DNA of 64,000 bases from Otatea glauca (taxonomy: Eukaryota; Streptophyta; Magnoliopsida; Poales; Poaceae): NCBI GenBank assembly GCA_036346275.1, contig CM070728.1:16826723-16890722 (forward strand), read 5' to 3'. Both the position numbers and the translations under genes were made by a program. This document shows positions 47,389 to 57,586 of the stretch, piece by piece; the stretch's first letter is position 1; each line of letters opens with the position of its first letter. Below the pieces are notes generated by a model, which was given only the letters and a program-made list of their open reading frames with translations, was not told the origin of the DNA and searched no databases.

Positions 47389-48420
47389 GGTACATGGTTT
47401 TCAGCAGGAGCATGGTCGTGATTATGATGGGATTTTTGCTCCTGTGACTCACATGATCACTGTTCGCACTCTTCTTGCTGTGGCTTCTGTTCGTGCGTGG
47501 TCTATCTCTTAGCTTAATGTCAAGAATGTTTTTCTTAATGGTGAGTTACGTGAGGTCTTTATGCAGCTACCACCAGGGTATTCTGTTCTTGAGGGCATGG
47601 TTTGTCGGCTTCGTCACTCTCTTTATGGGCTAAAGCAAGCTCCTCGTGCCTGGTTTGAGCGTTTTTCTTTTGTGGTCACTGCTGCTGGCTGTTTTGCTAG
47701 TGCTCATGATCCTGCGCTCTTTGTTTACACTTCATCTTTTAAACAGACTCTTCTTCTTCTATATGTTGATGGTATGATCATTACTAGAGATGATTCTCAA
47801 TATATTGCTTTTGTGAAGGCACGTCTCAATGAGCAGTTTATCATGTCTGATCTGGATCCTCTTTGTTACTTCCTTGAGATTGAAGTTTCTTCTACACCTG
47901 AGGGTTTATTTCTATCCCAAGAGAAATATATTCAGAATCTTCTTGATCGTGTTTCTCTCACTAATTAGCGCACAGCTGAGATTCCCATAGAACTCAATGT
48001 TCACTTTCGATCTACTGATGGTGAACCTCTTGAGAATCCTAGTCGCTATCGCCATCTTGTTGGGAGTCTTGTTTATCTTAGTGTTACTCGTCCTGACATT
48101 TCATATTTAGCTCATATCTTGAGTCAGTTCGTTTCTGCTCCTACTCAGCTCCACTATAGTCATCTTCTTCGTGTTCTACGATATCTTTGTGGAACTATCT
48201 CTCGCCGTCTTTTCTTTCCTCGCTCTAGCTCTTTCTAGCTCCAGGCATACTCCGATGCTACATGGGCTAGTGATCACTTTGATTGTCGGTCTCTTTCTGC
48301 TTATTGTGTTTTTCTTGGTAGTTCTCTCATTACTTGGAAGACTAAGAAGTAGACAGCAGTTTCTCGTTCAAGTGATGAGGTTGAGTTGCGAGTCATGAAT
48401 CTTTTTCTTTACAAAGACAT
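47389..48420 (+). pseudogene. Copia reverse transcriptase and RNase H, broken
   Basis: It continues the domain after the nested LTR: VHGFQQEHGRDYDGIFAPVT, then MQLPPGYSVLEGMVCRLRHS, LYGLKQAPRAWFERF and LLLYVDGMIIT. The catalytic YVDD box reads YVDG here, a loss of the second aspartate that would abolish polymerase activity. RNase H follows (RPDISYLAHILSQF, LQAYSDATWAS, SLSAYCVFLGSSLITWKTKK). TAG stops at 47510, 47966, 48236 and 48350 all fit CAG glutamines. Confidence 0.88.
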
Positions 48421-48491
48421 AGACTAGAGCTTAACATAGCTTTTATCTCTTCAGACTCAGTGTTGTTGATCCACCATGAGTTTGAGGGAGG

Positions 48492-48644
48492 TGTTAGACA
48501 ATATCCTAGTTTCCTTATATAAGAGGTTGCTAGTTGCCTTGTATAGATATTGCTTTACATAGGCTTTCTTTTTATACCCTCATGTGTGTGTATATATACA
48601 CTCGTCCATTGATCTTATGTTCAATACAAGTGCTATTCATAACA
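48492..48644 (+). repeat. 3' LTR of the copia element
   Basis: 153 bp, starting TGTTAGACAATATCC and ending ATTCATAACA. It differs from the 5' LTR by an 11-bp length change and a number of substitutions, so the insertion is not recent. Confidence 0.92.
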
Positions 48645-48649
48645 TTATA

Positions 48650-48967
48650 CAGTCTTTAAGTGAGTATATGCTTACCATACAGATCAAATTTGGAGTAAAA
48701 GCTGATAGTAATTTTCGATTAGCAGCATCTGAAGGTCCTTGTTCAATCTCAGGAAGTGGAATTGTTTTATCTCATTGTGTCAGTAAGGCCACGTTAAAGG
48801 TACCAAGCAGAATTCAGATTTTGGCACAACAAAGATGTGGAATTGCATTTTCGCACCAAACAAATTTATATCCTACTCTATTATTATCGAAACAACCAGT
48901 TAAGTAAGCTTCCGCAAGAACTCATGCATATAGATATACAGATTCATGCATGCATGCTGCATGTTTA
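48650..48967. other. Former site flank between copia and solo LTR
   Basis: A plus-strand open stretch here reads IKFGVKADSNFRLAASEG, then IVLSHCVSKATLKVPSRIQI. It is continuous with LTR sequence, so the ATG-start frame (48584) is artificial. I do not recognise the peptide. Confidence 0.3.
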
Positions 48968-49155
48968 TGTTAGATATAATCTTAATATTGGTTAAGAGAT
49001 AAGATTTAGTTTGTTTAGAAAGATAAGATTTAGTTGGTTAGTTTGTTGAGTTGGTTAGTTTGTAATCTAGGTTGACTATATAAACCAAGGAATAAATAGA
49101 AAAACGACATGAACTACATTGGCAATGTGAGTAAAATTTTCTGGTAGTTCCAACA
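48968..49155 (+). mobile_element. Small solo LTR with perfect target duplication
   Basis: 188 bp, starting TGTTAGATATAATC and ending TAGTTCCAACA. GTTTA lies on both sides (48963-48967 and 49156-49160). ACTATATAAACC (TATA-like) and AATAAATAG (polyadenylation-like) are inside in the expected order for the plus strand. Confidence 0.85.
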
Positions 49156-49160
49156 GTTTA

Positions 49161-50040
49161 TGTATCCAGCTATCTAGTGTATCTCAAAACTAGAATTATT
49201 TCAACACATGATTGATGATGCATTATTGCACATTGCACTTGCTGTAAATCAATAGACTTTGAATTATTTGCCAAAGGATCACATCTACAAGATACTGAAA
49301 TGCATCACATCTACGAGATATTGAAGCCATGAACAGAGCTATTTTTTCCCATCGTGAAAGCAAATAAAGCACAACAAAACTCAAGACATGAGAACAATGT
49401 ATTAATGTATCCAAAGACACGGAAGAATTAATCTATCCCTACCATGTATTGTTCGTACATAGCAAATCACTTTTGTTGTTGGTACAGAGCAAATCAGAAC
49501 AAATCAATGCTTCATGCGTTCCAGATCTGAGGGCGGCAGCGGTGGCGTTTAAAGCTGAGGGCGACGATTGCTCGAGCTAGAGTCCACGGCAGTGCTTGGG
49601 GCTAGGGCATCACCTGGTGCTTGGGCTGAGGGCAGCAGCTGCTACAACAACTAAGGATGGCAGCGGCGGCTCGAGCTTGGGGCGGCGGGGCTGCTCAAGT
49701 TGGGGGCGAAGGTAGTGGCGCTAGATAGGAGCAGTGACATCGGATCTTCAGGGCGCAGCGGTGGCAGTGGTTAGGTTTTAGGACAGGGAAGAAGATAGGG
49801 TTAAGGATGGTGGTGGGTGCTAACCTTGACGGGAGGAGAGAAGCACGAGGAGGTCGCCAACGTCGCCGCATTCACAAGATCTCACCGCGGTCACTGGAGT
49901 TCACTATGGTTGCCAACCTCGCTCCCTCTCTCAAGTCGGGAAGTCGCCCGTGCTTGACTTCCCCTGCGCTAGGAGCAAAATGAATCTATACCCCTTTATA
50001 ATGCACCTAAGCATTCTTTTCTACGTCCACCCCAAATAAT
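49161..50040. other. Intergenic, G-rich stretch, no gene recognised
   Basis: About 49525-49920 is rich in GGCGGCAGCGG-like strings and may be transposon leader sequence on the minus strand. No domain was found. Confidence 0.35.
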
Positions 50041-51751
50041 GCACCCCACTAGAGATGGCTCAACCTTCATGCACCCAGCGAAACGTCTCCAGAAACTTGT
50101 CTCCCTTTTCGCCCAATGGCCAATGCGGCTGTGACCATCTCGCCTCGCCTCTATTTGTTAGAGTTAAGTGGAGGCAGAGATTGCGTTGAGAAGGGCCAGC
50201 GTGGGTCGCGGGCCAAGTGGAGGGCCAACACGCGGAGGCGTCGGGCGAGGGCGACGCGGTCGAGGCGTCGCAGCGGACACGCGAACCGGTGACCAGCCGA
50301 AGAAGACGGGCGTGGAGGCCGGAGCAAAGGTGTGCCTCATGGTTGACGCGATGGGCCGGCAAACGGTGGGCGGTCAGAGGCGGTGCGTCTTGGAAGGCGG
50401 CAGGCACGGGCGGGGGCTGACATAAATCTGAAATTGTGGCTGTCCGGGTGTCGTACCCAGGAGTCGCCTCCTCCTAGGGCAGATGGATTGATCTGAAAAT
50501 CCTAGTTCTGATACCACTTGTTAGGGTCAGAAGCACAGCATAATAACTAAAGATAAGATTTAACGTGAAAAACCTTTACGAGAAAAAACTATGTTAGAAA
50601 TAGAAGCACAAATCTGTGTCACAATCTCATGGTCATAAGTGCCTCTTGAGCGCTTGGATGAGGTAGGCGGCGGGGCGAACTGCGGCAACAACCGGGCATC
50701 ACGGGCGAGCGGCGGGGGCAACAAAGGCGTGGTGGCCGCGAAGGCAAGCGGCCATGGAGACGCTCGGCTGGATGAGCCAACGATGATGGCAGTGGTCGCA
50801 CGTCGGGTGACCGGAGGCCAGGGCATGCATGCCGACAGTTGGCGGCTAGCGGGTGCAGATCAGGTGGGAGTCGGAGGCACCGTGGCAGAAACCCGAGGAA
50901 GACAGAGTTGTCGACGAGCGGCCAAGCGACGGAAGGCCAAGGTGAGTGGGCGGAGGAGCAGCGCTGGTTGAGTCGGCGGCGCGGAGGTCGAAGGGCACGG
51001 GGACCGCACGGGCGTCAGAGCTGATGGCCGCGCGGATGGGCAGCCGGTGCACAAGCCGAAGGTGGAGGCAGGCGGCTGGAGGCGGAAGCCTGTGGAGTAT
51101 GGCTCCACCGGAGGAATCGTCAGATGGAGCTGATCCGGCAAGAGGTGGATGATGGCCGGTGGTGGCTGTTGTACATTTGATCTGGCGCTGGCTTAGAGGA
51201 ATCAATGGATGGAGTGGCGGCAGAAAGGCGTCGACGACGGAACAGAGTGGCGCAGAGGCCACGGAGGCCAACGCGGAAGCCGAGGAGGCCAACGTGGCCG
51301 GCGGTGGCTGGGGCTGGCCGAGGCTGGAGTGGAATCGGAGGCGACCGAGTTGGATGGTTGGCCGAAGGCGGCCGAGGCAGGAGACTGAGCCGCGAGCACG
51401 CAGTAGACGAGCATGGTCGTTGTACAGATGGAAACCAATCTGATATAGCGCGATGGCCGCCCCCAGGAGTCTCTTCCTCCTAGGGGCAACGGGTTGGAAC
51501 CTAGAACTCTAGCTCTGATACCACTTGTTATGGTTATCACGGCAAAATAACGGAGACAAAGATTTAACGTGGAAATACTTGCGGGAAAAAAAACATGAGA
51601 GATAAAATGCACTATTTAGTTCAAGGATTAGATGTACAAGTGGTTAGCTTATATAGTCAAAAGAGTCGTAGTTGTAAAAGATTTGGACTAACAAACTATT
51701 TGAATACAACTAAAAAATACGATAAATTAAGATATTAAGTTATCTCCGACA
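50041..51751 (-). mobile_element. Copia LTR/leader remnant, two staggered units
   Basis: On the minus strand an LTR (51751-51526, TGTCGGAGATAAC to ACCATAACA) is followed directly by AGTGGTATCAGAGCTAGAG, a canonical tRNA-Met primer site, and about 850 bp of GC-rich leader. A second, diverged and truncated LTR end (about 50640-50519) with AGTGGTATCAGAACTAGG and another leader follows. Both leaders open with CCCTAGGAGGA(A/G)G(A/C)GACTCCTGG. No gag-pol is present. The alanine/proline-rich frames at 50846-51483 lie in leader sequence and are not called genes. Confidence 0.7.
51526..51751 (-). repeat. LTR of the minus-strand copia remnant
   Basis: 226 bp with TG...CA ends, adjoining the primer site at 51525-51511. 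GACTATATAAGC inside (minus strand) is a TATA-like box. No intact partner LTR was found. Confidence 0.75.
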
Positions 51752-52577
51752 CTGTTATTGGCCGTGTCACAGCCTTATCACGGCGGCAGCATGGGCCCGA
51801 TCGAAAGGCGTAAAAAGTTCGTGTGGTCTGGTTCGCCAAGGCCGCCATTGGCTGAGCCACGGGCAGGTTGCTACGGCAAGACAAAGCTACGCTGGCTCTC
51901 TCTTCTTGGAACTCGAAAAACCTGAGTCCCAAAATGGAAATAGCGCAACTACTACTGTACTAGCAAGTGAGTCGGTACTAGCTTCCTACTGTTACCTCGG
52001 GCCGTTTCTTGTGGGGAGACATGATGACAATTGAGAGCATGTCGGCGTGGTGAGGCGCTGTTGGTGTGGGGAGACGTCACGGACGCCGAGACGGATCTTG
52101 CAACGGCAGCGGCTGTTTCAGATCGATCGGCTTGTTTGAGACATGCCATGGGCGAGAAGAGCAGAAATTACAGAGTATAGGCCTAACAAATCAAGTAGCT
52201 CTAATGTCAGTCACTGCAATTGAAACTAGGAAGTGTGCCTGTGTGAAACATACTGCTTGGCACTTGGTACAGCCTGAGGTACGTACATTCAGTCTCTATT
52301 ATCTGCAACTTCAGAAATGTTGCTGACAGACTAGTACATATGCTCTCCAAACACAGTGCAACCAAAATTGCCCATTCAACTCGCCTCAAGTTGTTTTGTT
52401 GAGGAAGAATGGGCTACATGTGGCTTAGAGAGTGCCTATCTAGCTAGCTAGCTAACCATCTGCTAATGGAAACTATGTGTATGTGACAAACAACAAAGAG
52501 GAAATAAGCTAGGTTACATGTATTTATAGGAAGAGGAGTCAGCATCTCATGCTCCAGGAGCTAGCTAAGTCAAATGT
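51752..52577. other. Intergenic, 3' side of the peptide gene
   Basis: No gene was recognised. The frames at 51735-52389 lack motifs. The last part likely includes the 3' UTR of the minus-strand peptide gene if its downstream exons are used. Confidence 0.4.
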
Positions 52578-52937
52578 CTAGGGCGTCTTCACAAGCTCAT
52601 CTAACGGAGCATCATTGTTGATTGGTCGGTGGTGATGAACATTCATCTTGTCGTCTATGCTCAGCATGTCCGACACCACAGTGGCACTCTCGTCATGTTT
52701 ACGATTAGTTGGTTCTTGAAACAAGACATGAGTTGCTGATCCCTTGCTCCGTTTACCCTAAACGCAAATTACAAAAACCATCAGTACATATATAGTAGGA
52801 AGTGGCCGGTCAGTAGATGTAAGGAGGGAAGGAGGCCATGTGCTGTACAAATGCATGTAATGCAAAAGTGTAAGCGACTGATGCACATACCTTATCGTGT
52901 ACAACTTCAGCAGATGCATCTGCCTCTTGATTTGCTC
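52578..52937 (-). CDS. Possible alternative 3' exons of the RGF gene
   Basis: Exon A (52937-52891, 47 nt) lies between a TTATTGCAG acceptor and an ATAAG/GTATGT donor. Exon B (52757-52578) follows a GCGTTTAG acceptor. Joined, they read ANQEADASAEVVHDKGKR, then SKGSATHVLFQEP. The end is DDKMNVHHHRPINN, then DAPLDELVKTP and a stop. The frame needs an upstream exon ending after one codon base. Donors giving exactly that exist in the RGF exons: 53351 (ACAG/GTGCAA), 53285 (AGTG/GTGAAA) and a shifted exon 1 donor at 53592 (GTTG/GTAGAG). The 13-mer DKMNVHHHRPINN aligns with the RGF motif (D1, H8, P10, N12, N13) but has Lys in place of Tyr. Alternatively these are exons of a separate, partly lost gene. 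No transcript evidence is available. Confidence 0.5.
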
Positions 52938-53177
52938 CTGCAATAACAGAAATGGCACATTTCAGTCCATCATTCAGAGTTTGTACTGCATTGGTGATTT
53001 GCTGTCAGAAAAGCAGTACAATTAATCACACTTCGCTATGTGATGCATTTGCAAAAAGAACTAATTATAAGTTCAAATTCGGATGATTAATTGGAAGATA
53101 TCAGAACCTACAACGAAAGTAAGTAGCACTTCGTAATTAGTGGCAAGAACCAACGCAAGAGAAGTCTTTGCCTTTTT

Positions 53178-53673
53178 TCAGTTATTCTTTGGTGGATGGG
53201 TTCTCGGAGTGCGGTAATCGGAGCTGAACGGCACGAGGCCGGCAAATTTGCTCTTGCCGCCACTCTTTCGCCCAGCACTTTCACCACTTAACCCAACAAC
53301 GGTAACCTCTACGGTTTTCTCCCCTCCATGGAGGTGGGCAGTGTTTGCACCTGTGTTCTTTGCTCCCTTGCCTGCCACCACCTCATCCTTCCTCGCATCT
53401 CCGTGTCCCGGGGCAGCCATTGCCTTCCGTCCTCTCAAACATTTTCGGCCTGTAAATGGTATCGCATTGTCGCTCAAGCATTCCTGCATTTTCACAAGAA
53501 GCAGAAAACATTACCACTTTACTACTAGCACAACTACTCTGCAGTCTACTACTACTATACCATGAACAAAAAGGAATGTACAAAACTCTACCAACCTTGT
53601 TTGCTTCAGCAATGGAGGCAGACAGAGCAGACAAGGAGAGCAGAAGCACCAGAAGGACACCTGCACACCTCAT
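53178..53673 (-). CDS. RGF/GLV/CLEL secreted peptide precursor, two exons
   Basis: Exon 1 is 53673-53596 (26 codons). It encodes a signal peptide (MRCAGVLLVLLLSLSALSAS, then IAEANK). A 112-bp GT-AG intron (53595-53484) follows, and exon 2 (53483-53178) continues in phase 0. The joined precursor is 127 residues: signal peptide, a variable basic/glycine-rich middle, and at the extreme C-terminus DYRTPRTHPPKNN before TGA. That 13-mer fits the RGF/GOLVEN/CLEL consensus: Asp-Tyr for tyrosylprotein sulfation, a central proline, and HPPxNN. RGF peptides are secreted, sulfated and sensed by receptor kinases in root meristems and gravitropism. A TATAAA box lies at 53756-53751, 78 bp upstream. An earlier ATG (53694) would add seven residues; the second ATG gives the better signal peptide. 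Confidence 0.85.
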
Positions 53674-53750
53674 CTTGCCACACCCCTCTTGCAAGGAGTT
53701 GCTAATTCTGACTCAGAGGAAAGGAGAGGTTTAGATGACAAGTGCAGGGT

Positions 53751-53756
53751 TTTATA
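53751..53756 (-). promoter_or_regulatory. TATA box of the RGF gene
   Basis: The minus strand reads CTTATAAAACCC, with TATAAA 78 bp before the chosen start codon. This spacing suits a short 5' UTR of about 45-50 nt. Confidence 0.65.
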
Positions 53757-55480
53757 AGGAGCCACCTTGCACAACTCACAGAATCACAGTGATCGATCAG
53801 CTGAACTGCACAGTAATGCTAGTCAAAGAGAGTCACTGCATATTCAAATTAGTACCATCTGACACGCTCTCTAAGCCAGAGTAGAATATCAAAATGTCCT
53901 GGCTGTGTGCTTTCCATTTCTTAATGCGCACCTGTCGCGCAACACACACCGATGCAGTGGTCGTAGCCTAGCACATGGAGCACGATATCAAAATCTGAGG
54001 CGCGGAATTGATCGTTCGGGCGATCTCCGGTGCACGCACAACCGGCCATGCAGACAGACGCAAACTTCCCAATCTATGATGCCCGGGCGCTTGCACTGAG
54101 GCTTCTGTCTTCTGCTGCTGATTCAGTACACCTTTGTGCTGCGACCGATGCGCGAATGGAAGACGCAACTAGTAATTCTTTCAGCCCTCCGTATGCGCCG
54201 CGCGCTCGACGAGAAGCAAAGGGAGGTGAAACGTGAAAGTGCAGCCACAGTGAGATGTGTTTCTGCAATGTCTTCAGATTGACGAACCTTGCGTACATGG
54301 GGGGTGATAAACTATCCTGTGTGAGATCCAACTCCCTGTAATACTTTTTGGTGGTTGTAGGGAGATCGCTAGCTAGTCTCGGATTCCTTCAAAGATCTGC
54401 CGTTGTGCTACGAGTACCAATTAACACGGGCACTGAGAGCTTACTTGCGTAATACGGAGTTAAGTGGCACGGTAATAGTGATTCTGATCAAGGCTGGCCC
54501 ATTTTCGTTTAGTGTGATCTGCATCTGCAAGTGGTAGCGGAGAGAGTGGTGAATGATGAGAGTGCCTGATTAACTAGAGCTAATGGGAAGTTTTGTAGTT
54601 ACCTAAGCAGGGCCACGTTGCTTGACAGCCAAGATTCTTGCCCTAGTAAGTAGTAATTTAGGCCCTAATGTTTGTTTGCCCCCGGTCAAAGATCTGTCAC
54701 CAACTGCATCGTGCCGACCGAATTAACAATAGGCGCGTGAGATCAAGCGACGGTTAATGCCTACTGGTCCGGGATTACCGCGCCGATACACTGATGGTGG
54801 GGGTTCGTTAGATGCTTGGCCCTACTTGACAGTGTCTAGTTCTTGCATTAATGATCCTGGTCGTCAGATGTTAGTTGAATACCATTTCTGTTCTTCCTTT
54901 TCCAGCTTCTGTCTGATGGTATGGCTATTGCTTTTCTAAGAAATATATTTTGACTTGGCTGGATGGTTGATGAGCTGTACGGTTGAATGGCTGGGTTGAA
55001 GAACTTTAGTGTTTCGCAACTTGGCTTTTAAGTGTGAAGGTGTGCTGGTTGGACATGGGAGTGAAAGGGGTAGGGTTTCGGATTTTATATTTGGTAGTAT
55101 GTGGGTAATTTTCTTCAACTCTAATAGCAAAGTTGCCCTAACCTACTAAAGCCGTGAGAAGCTACCATAAACTAGCTTTCGGCTTTCAACTCCTTCCCAT
55201 ACAAATGAGATATTGGCTTTTAGCTGCCAAGAAGCCAACCATTTAGAATAGCTTCTAACTCTCAGAGGAGAAAAGAACAAGCTAAAGCCGTCCTAATCCG
55301 GGCCTGGCTCTGGTGCCACATATCTTTGACTCTCTGTGCGTCACTGACTGCAGCTGTACTAGGTTTGAGAGGGCGAGAGGCATGGTACGGACTACGAACA
55401 AATACCAGCAGCCATTTTGTCATAATAGGCTCATCAATCATCATAGCTTGTCTTTCACAAGTGTAAAACGGGCGCCCCGG
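53757..55480. other. Intergenic, upstream of the peptide gene
   Basis: This includes the promoter region of the RGF gene. About 55100-55300 holds imperfect inverted AGAAGC/GCTTCT strings that look like a worn MITE. No gene was recognised. Confidence 0.4.
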
Positions 55481-56800
55481 CTTAAAAATGTTGACGATAG
55501 ATGTCAAATTTCAGTTCGGTTTCACCGTTGTTCGGGACAGGTTCGGGCGGGTGGCAACGTGTGCCGGGGTGGGCTCGGCGGCTGCTAGTGGCAGCCGGGT
55601 GGGCGGCACTGCTGAGTCCCGGTTGTGCGGCGGTGTGTGGCAGCGGAAACGCGGGGCAAGGTGAGGCCGAGAGGTTGGGCACCGGGCAGCACACGTTTGT
55701 TTACGGCAGCGCGCGCGTGCGGCTGCGCATGTGCCCCGTGCATCCCGTGTGCCGACCGACCGCTCACAGTGCGCGGGCCGGTGCGTGCGGGATGGCAAAA
55801 GTGGAGGAGCGCGCCAAGCGTGGCTGGCGCTCACAGCTGGGCCGTCGGCGTCGGGCGTGCCTAGGCCGTGGTGGGAAACGGTGGTGTGTAGATGGAGGGA
55901 ATGAAGCTGGCGAATTTTTTTTTCTTTAATATTTATTTTTATTCTTTTCTTCAAAACTATGCGTCCGAATGAAAATTTTGCAACATTATACGCCCGTCGC
56001 CCGTGTATGGGGCGAGGCGATTTGTCCCTGCGCCGTTTGCTGCCGTCGGCCACCGTTGGAGTGGGGCCCCCTGTCGCCCGAGACAGGCAGGCTGAGGGTT
56101 GCGAGCGATTTTTTTAGTATTTTTGTAATTACTATATGCCTTTTAATATGAACCACATAACTTTTGCTAGGAGTGTCCAAATGAAATGAAACTTGTTTCT
56201 AAATTTAAATTTTGGAATGAGGAATTAGATTGTAAAATAAAAATCTATGTGTTGTTTGCAGAAAAATAATTTTATTTGAGTTCGAATGCTAGGCTCTAAC
56301 TATGGATTGTGAAGGAATTACAATGTGTGTTGATCCATAAATCATGAAATAAATAGAATAAGTTACTACAACCTTATGCACTTAATTTTTGCAAAAATAT
56401 CTAAATATGATTGCATTTTGAATCAAAGATGGCTAGTTTAAACCCTTTATAGCATTCATTGTTCAAGTAGTTAGAATAATGTCTAAAGGACCTCAAAACT
56501 TGATGAACCGTTTTGTTGCATTCTTGGGCTTGCATAGGTTACAATTATGTAAAAATATTTAGATGTCACTTTAGGTCGCACTATTTTATTGTTGTCCGAA
56601 CGCAATCAGTAAAACATCAAAATGGCCGTATCTTTCGCAAACGAGGGTCATACTCGATGAAATCAAATCTGATGAACTTAAAATGCTATAACCTATCTTG
56701 ATGGACAAAAATAACATCATTTGGGACAACTGGAGCAGTAGGACATATACGAGCCCTCCGGACAGTGAGCATACACTTGAAGGGTAGGCGCGCTCTTTAT
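55481..56800. other. GC-rich then AT-rich non-coding flank of the Mutator cluster
   Basis: About 55500-56110 is GC rich with long frames on both strands that lack motifs. After that it is AT rich. It probably contains the distal non-coding part of the Mutator-like element, but no terminal inverted repeat could be defined. Confidence 0.4.
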
Positions 56801-56806
56801 TACGAC

Positions 56807-57428
56807 TTAAAACCGAAAGGAGTACCACGAATAAGGAAAACCAAAGTTAACACCAGACGTCTCATCGAGTGCTTGAGGCCACTTCCCATTCGCCCATGTC
56901 TCCGGGGCTTCTCTGCACGCGCGCGCCTCTCTCATTTCCTCTCTCTCGGCCTCCTTCTCCTCCGCTTCCTTCCTACATGCCTCCTCGCGTGCGACATCGC
57001 GTTGTTCTTGAAGCCGCCGCGTGAACTCGTCCTGCCGGTTGGCTTGGTCAAGAAGCCGTTGGTCCTCGGGGTTGATCTCCGTATCAAACCACTGCTCAAA
57101 TTCACACAGTGACGGAGGTGACTGCATAAAACGTAAATTAGCAAAGTTTCATTCACAAATATTATGTAACCCGTACGATTGTTACCATGCGGCGATCCTT
57201 CAGGCTCTTCTCCGGCGGATCGAAGGCGTAGTTGCGACACTTCCAATACCTCCTCTTCCAAGTTGAAATTTCCCAAGAGCGGATAAGCCTGCAAAGATCT
57301 CCGCACATACACATGGGTGCTACAGCTCCACGAGGTAGGAAGAGATCTTGGTACGCTAAATTGCGCGGTCATGCACTTGCTTCTTCCTTTGCCTTCCCCT
57401 TTCCTTTTGCACTTGCACGCCTCGGCAT
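56807..57428 (-). pseudogene. GRF-zinc-finger-like gene of the Mutator cluster, two exons
   Basis: Exon 1 (57428-57186, 81 codons) starts MPRRASAKGKGKAKEEASA. A TGA where CGA would give arginine follows, and then NLAYQDLFLPRGAVAPMCMC and GDLCRLIRSWEISTWKRRYW ahead of KCRNYAFDP. The CxC...C...W/F-x-C pattern resembles the GRF-type zinc finger common in plant transposon-linked proteins. A GT-AG intron (57185-57122) follows, and exon 2 (57121-56807) continues in phase with SPPSLCEFEQWFDTEI and a charged coiled-coil-like stretch rich in Glu/Arg. Total length is about 185 residues. One CpG-type nonsense change is the only break seen. Function is unknown; a nucleic-acid-binding accessory role is inference. 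Confidence 0.6.
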
Positions 57429-57527
57429 TTTCGATTGATCCTGATTTTTTTCCTCCCTCCTCTATTCTTTGGCGAGACCGCTTGTGAGAACGAATGTTAT
57501 AAAGGGCAGATATCGCCAGGGTATGGA

Positions 57528-57586
57528 GCGATCGCCTCATATTAGGGCGATCGCCCCATATTAGGGCGATCGCCCCGACTAGAGGC
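57528..57586. repeat. Three 19-bp GCGATCGCC repeats upstream of the GRF-like gene
   Basis: GCGATCGCC recurs at 57528, 57547 and 57566 with period 19, separated by (T/C)CATATTAGG or CCGACTAGAGG. Each copy contains the palindrome GCGATCGC. They lie about 100 bp before the start codon of the minus-strand gene and could be protein-binding sites. Confidence 0.7.

Larger units (their letters stand above)
42100..48649 (+). mobile_element. Complete Ty1/copia element with target duplication
   Basis: LTRs at 42105-42268 and 48492-48644 share their sequence and TG...CA ends. The 5-bp TTATA lies directly outside both (42100-42104 and 48645-48649). A primer site TTATCAGAGC follows the 5' LTR at 42271, and a polypurine TTTGAGGGAGG precedes the 3' LTR. 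Gag, protease, integrase, reverse transcriptase and RNase H follow in copia order. The body carries many stops, mostly explained by CAG to TAG or CGA to TGA changes, a 2-bp loss near 45155 and a 4-bp duplication near 45227. A solo LTR (45849-47383) splits the reverse transcriptase. Confidence 0.95.

Noticed and set aside
48584..48907. 107-codon frame starting MCVYIHSSIDL
   Set aside because: It starts inside the copia 3' LTR and runs across the target-site junction, so it is not an ancestral gene.
50846..51612. Alanine/proline-rich frames on both strands
   Set aside because: They lie in the GC-rich leader after a primer site of a copia remnant; no domain and mirrored openness on both strands.
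55501..56053. 142- and 180-codon frames on opposite strands
   Set aside because: GC-rich sequence with no motif; both strands are open, as expected from composition.
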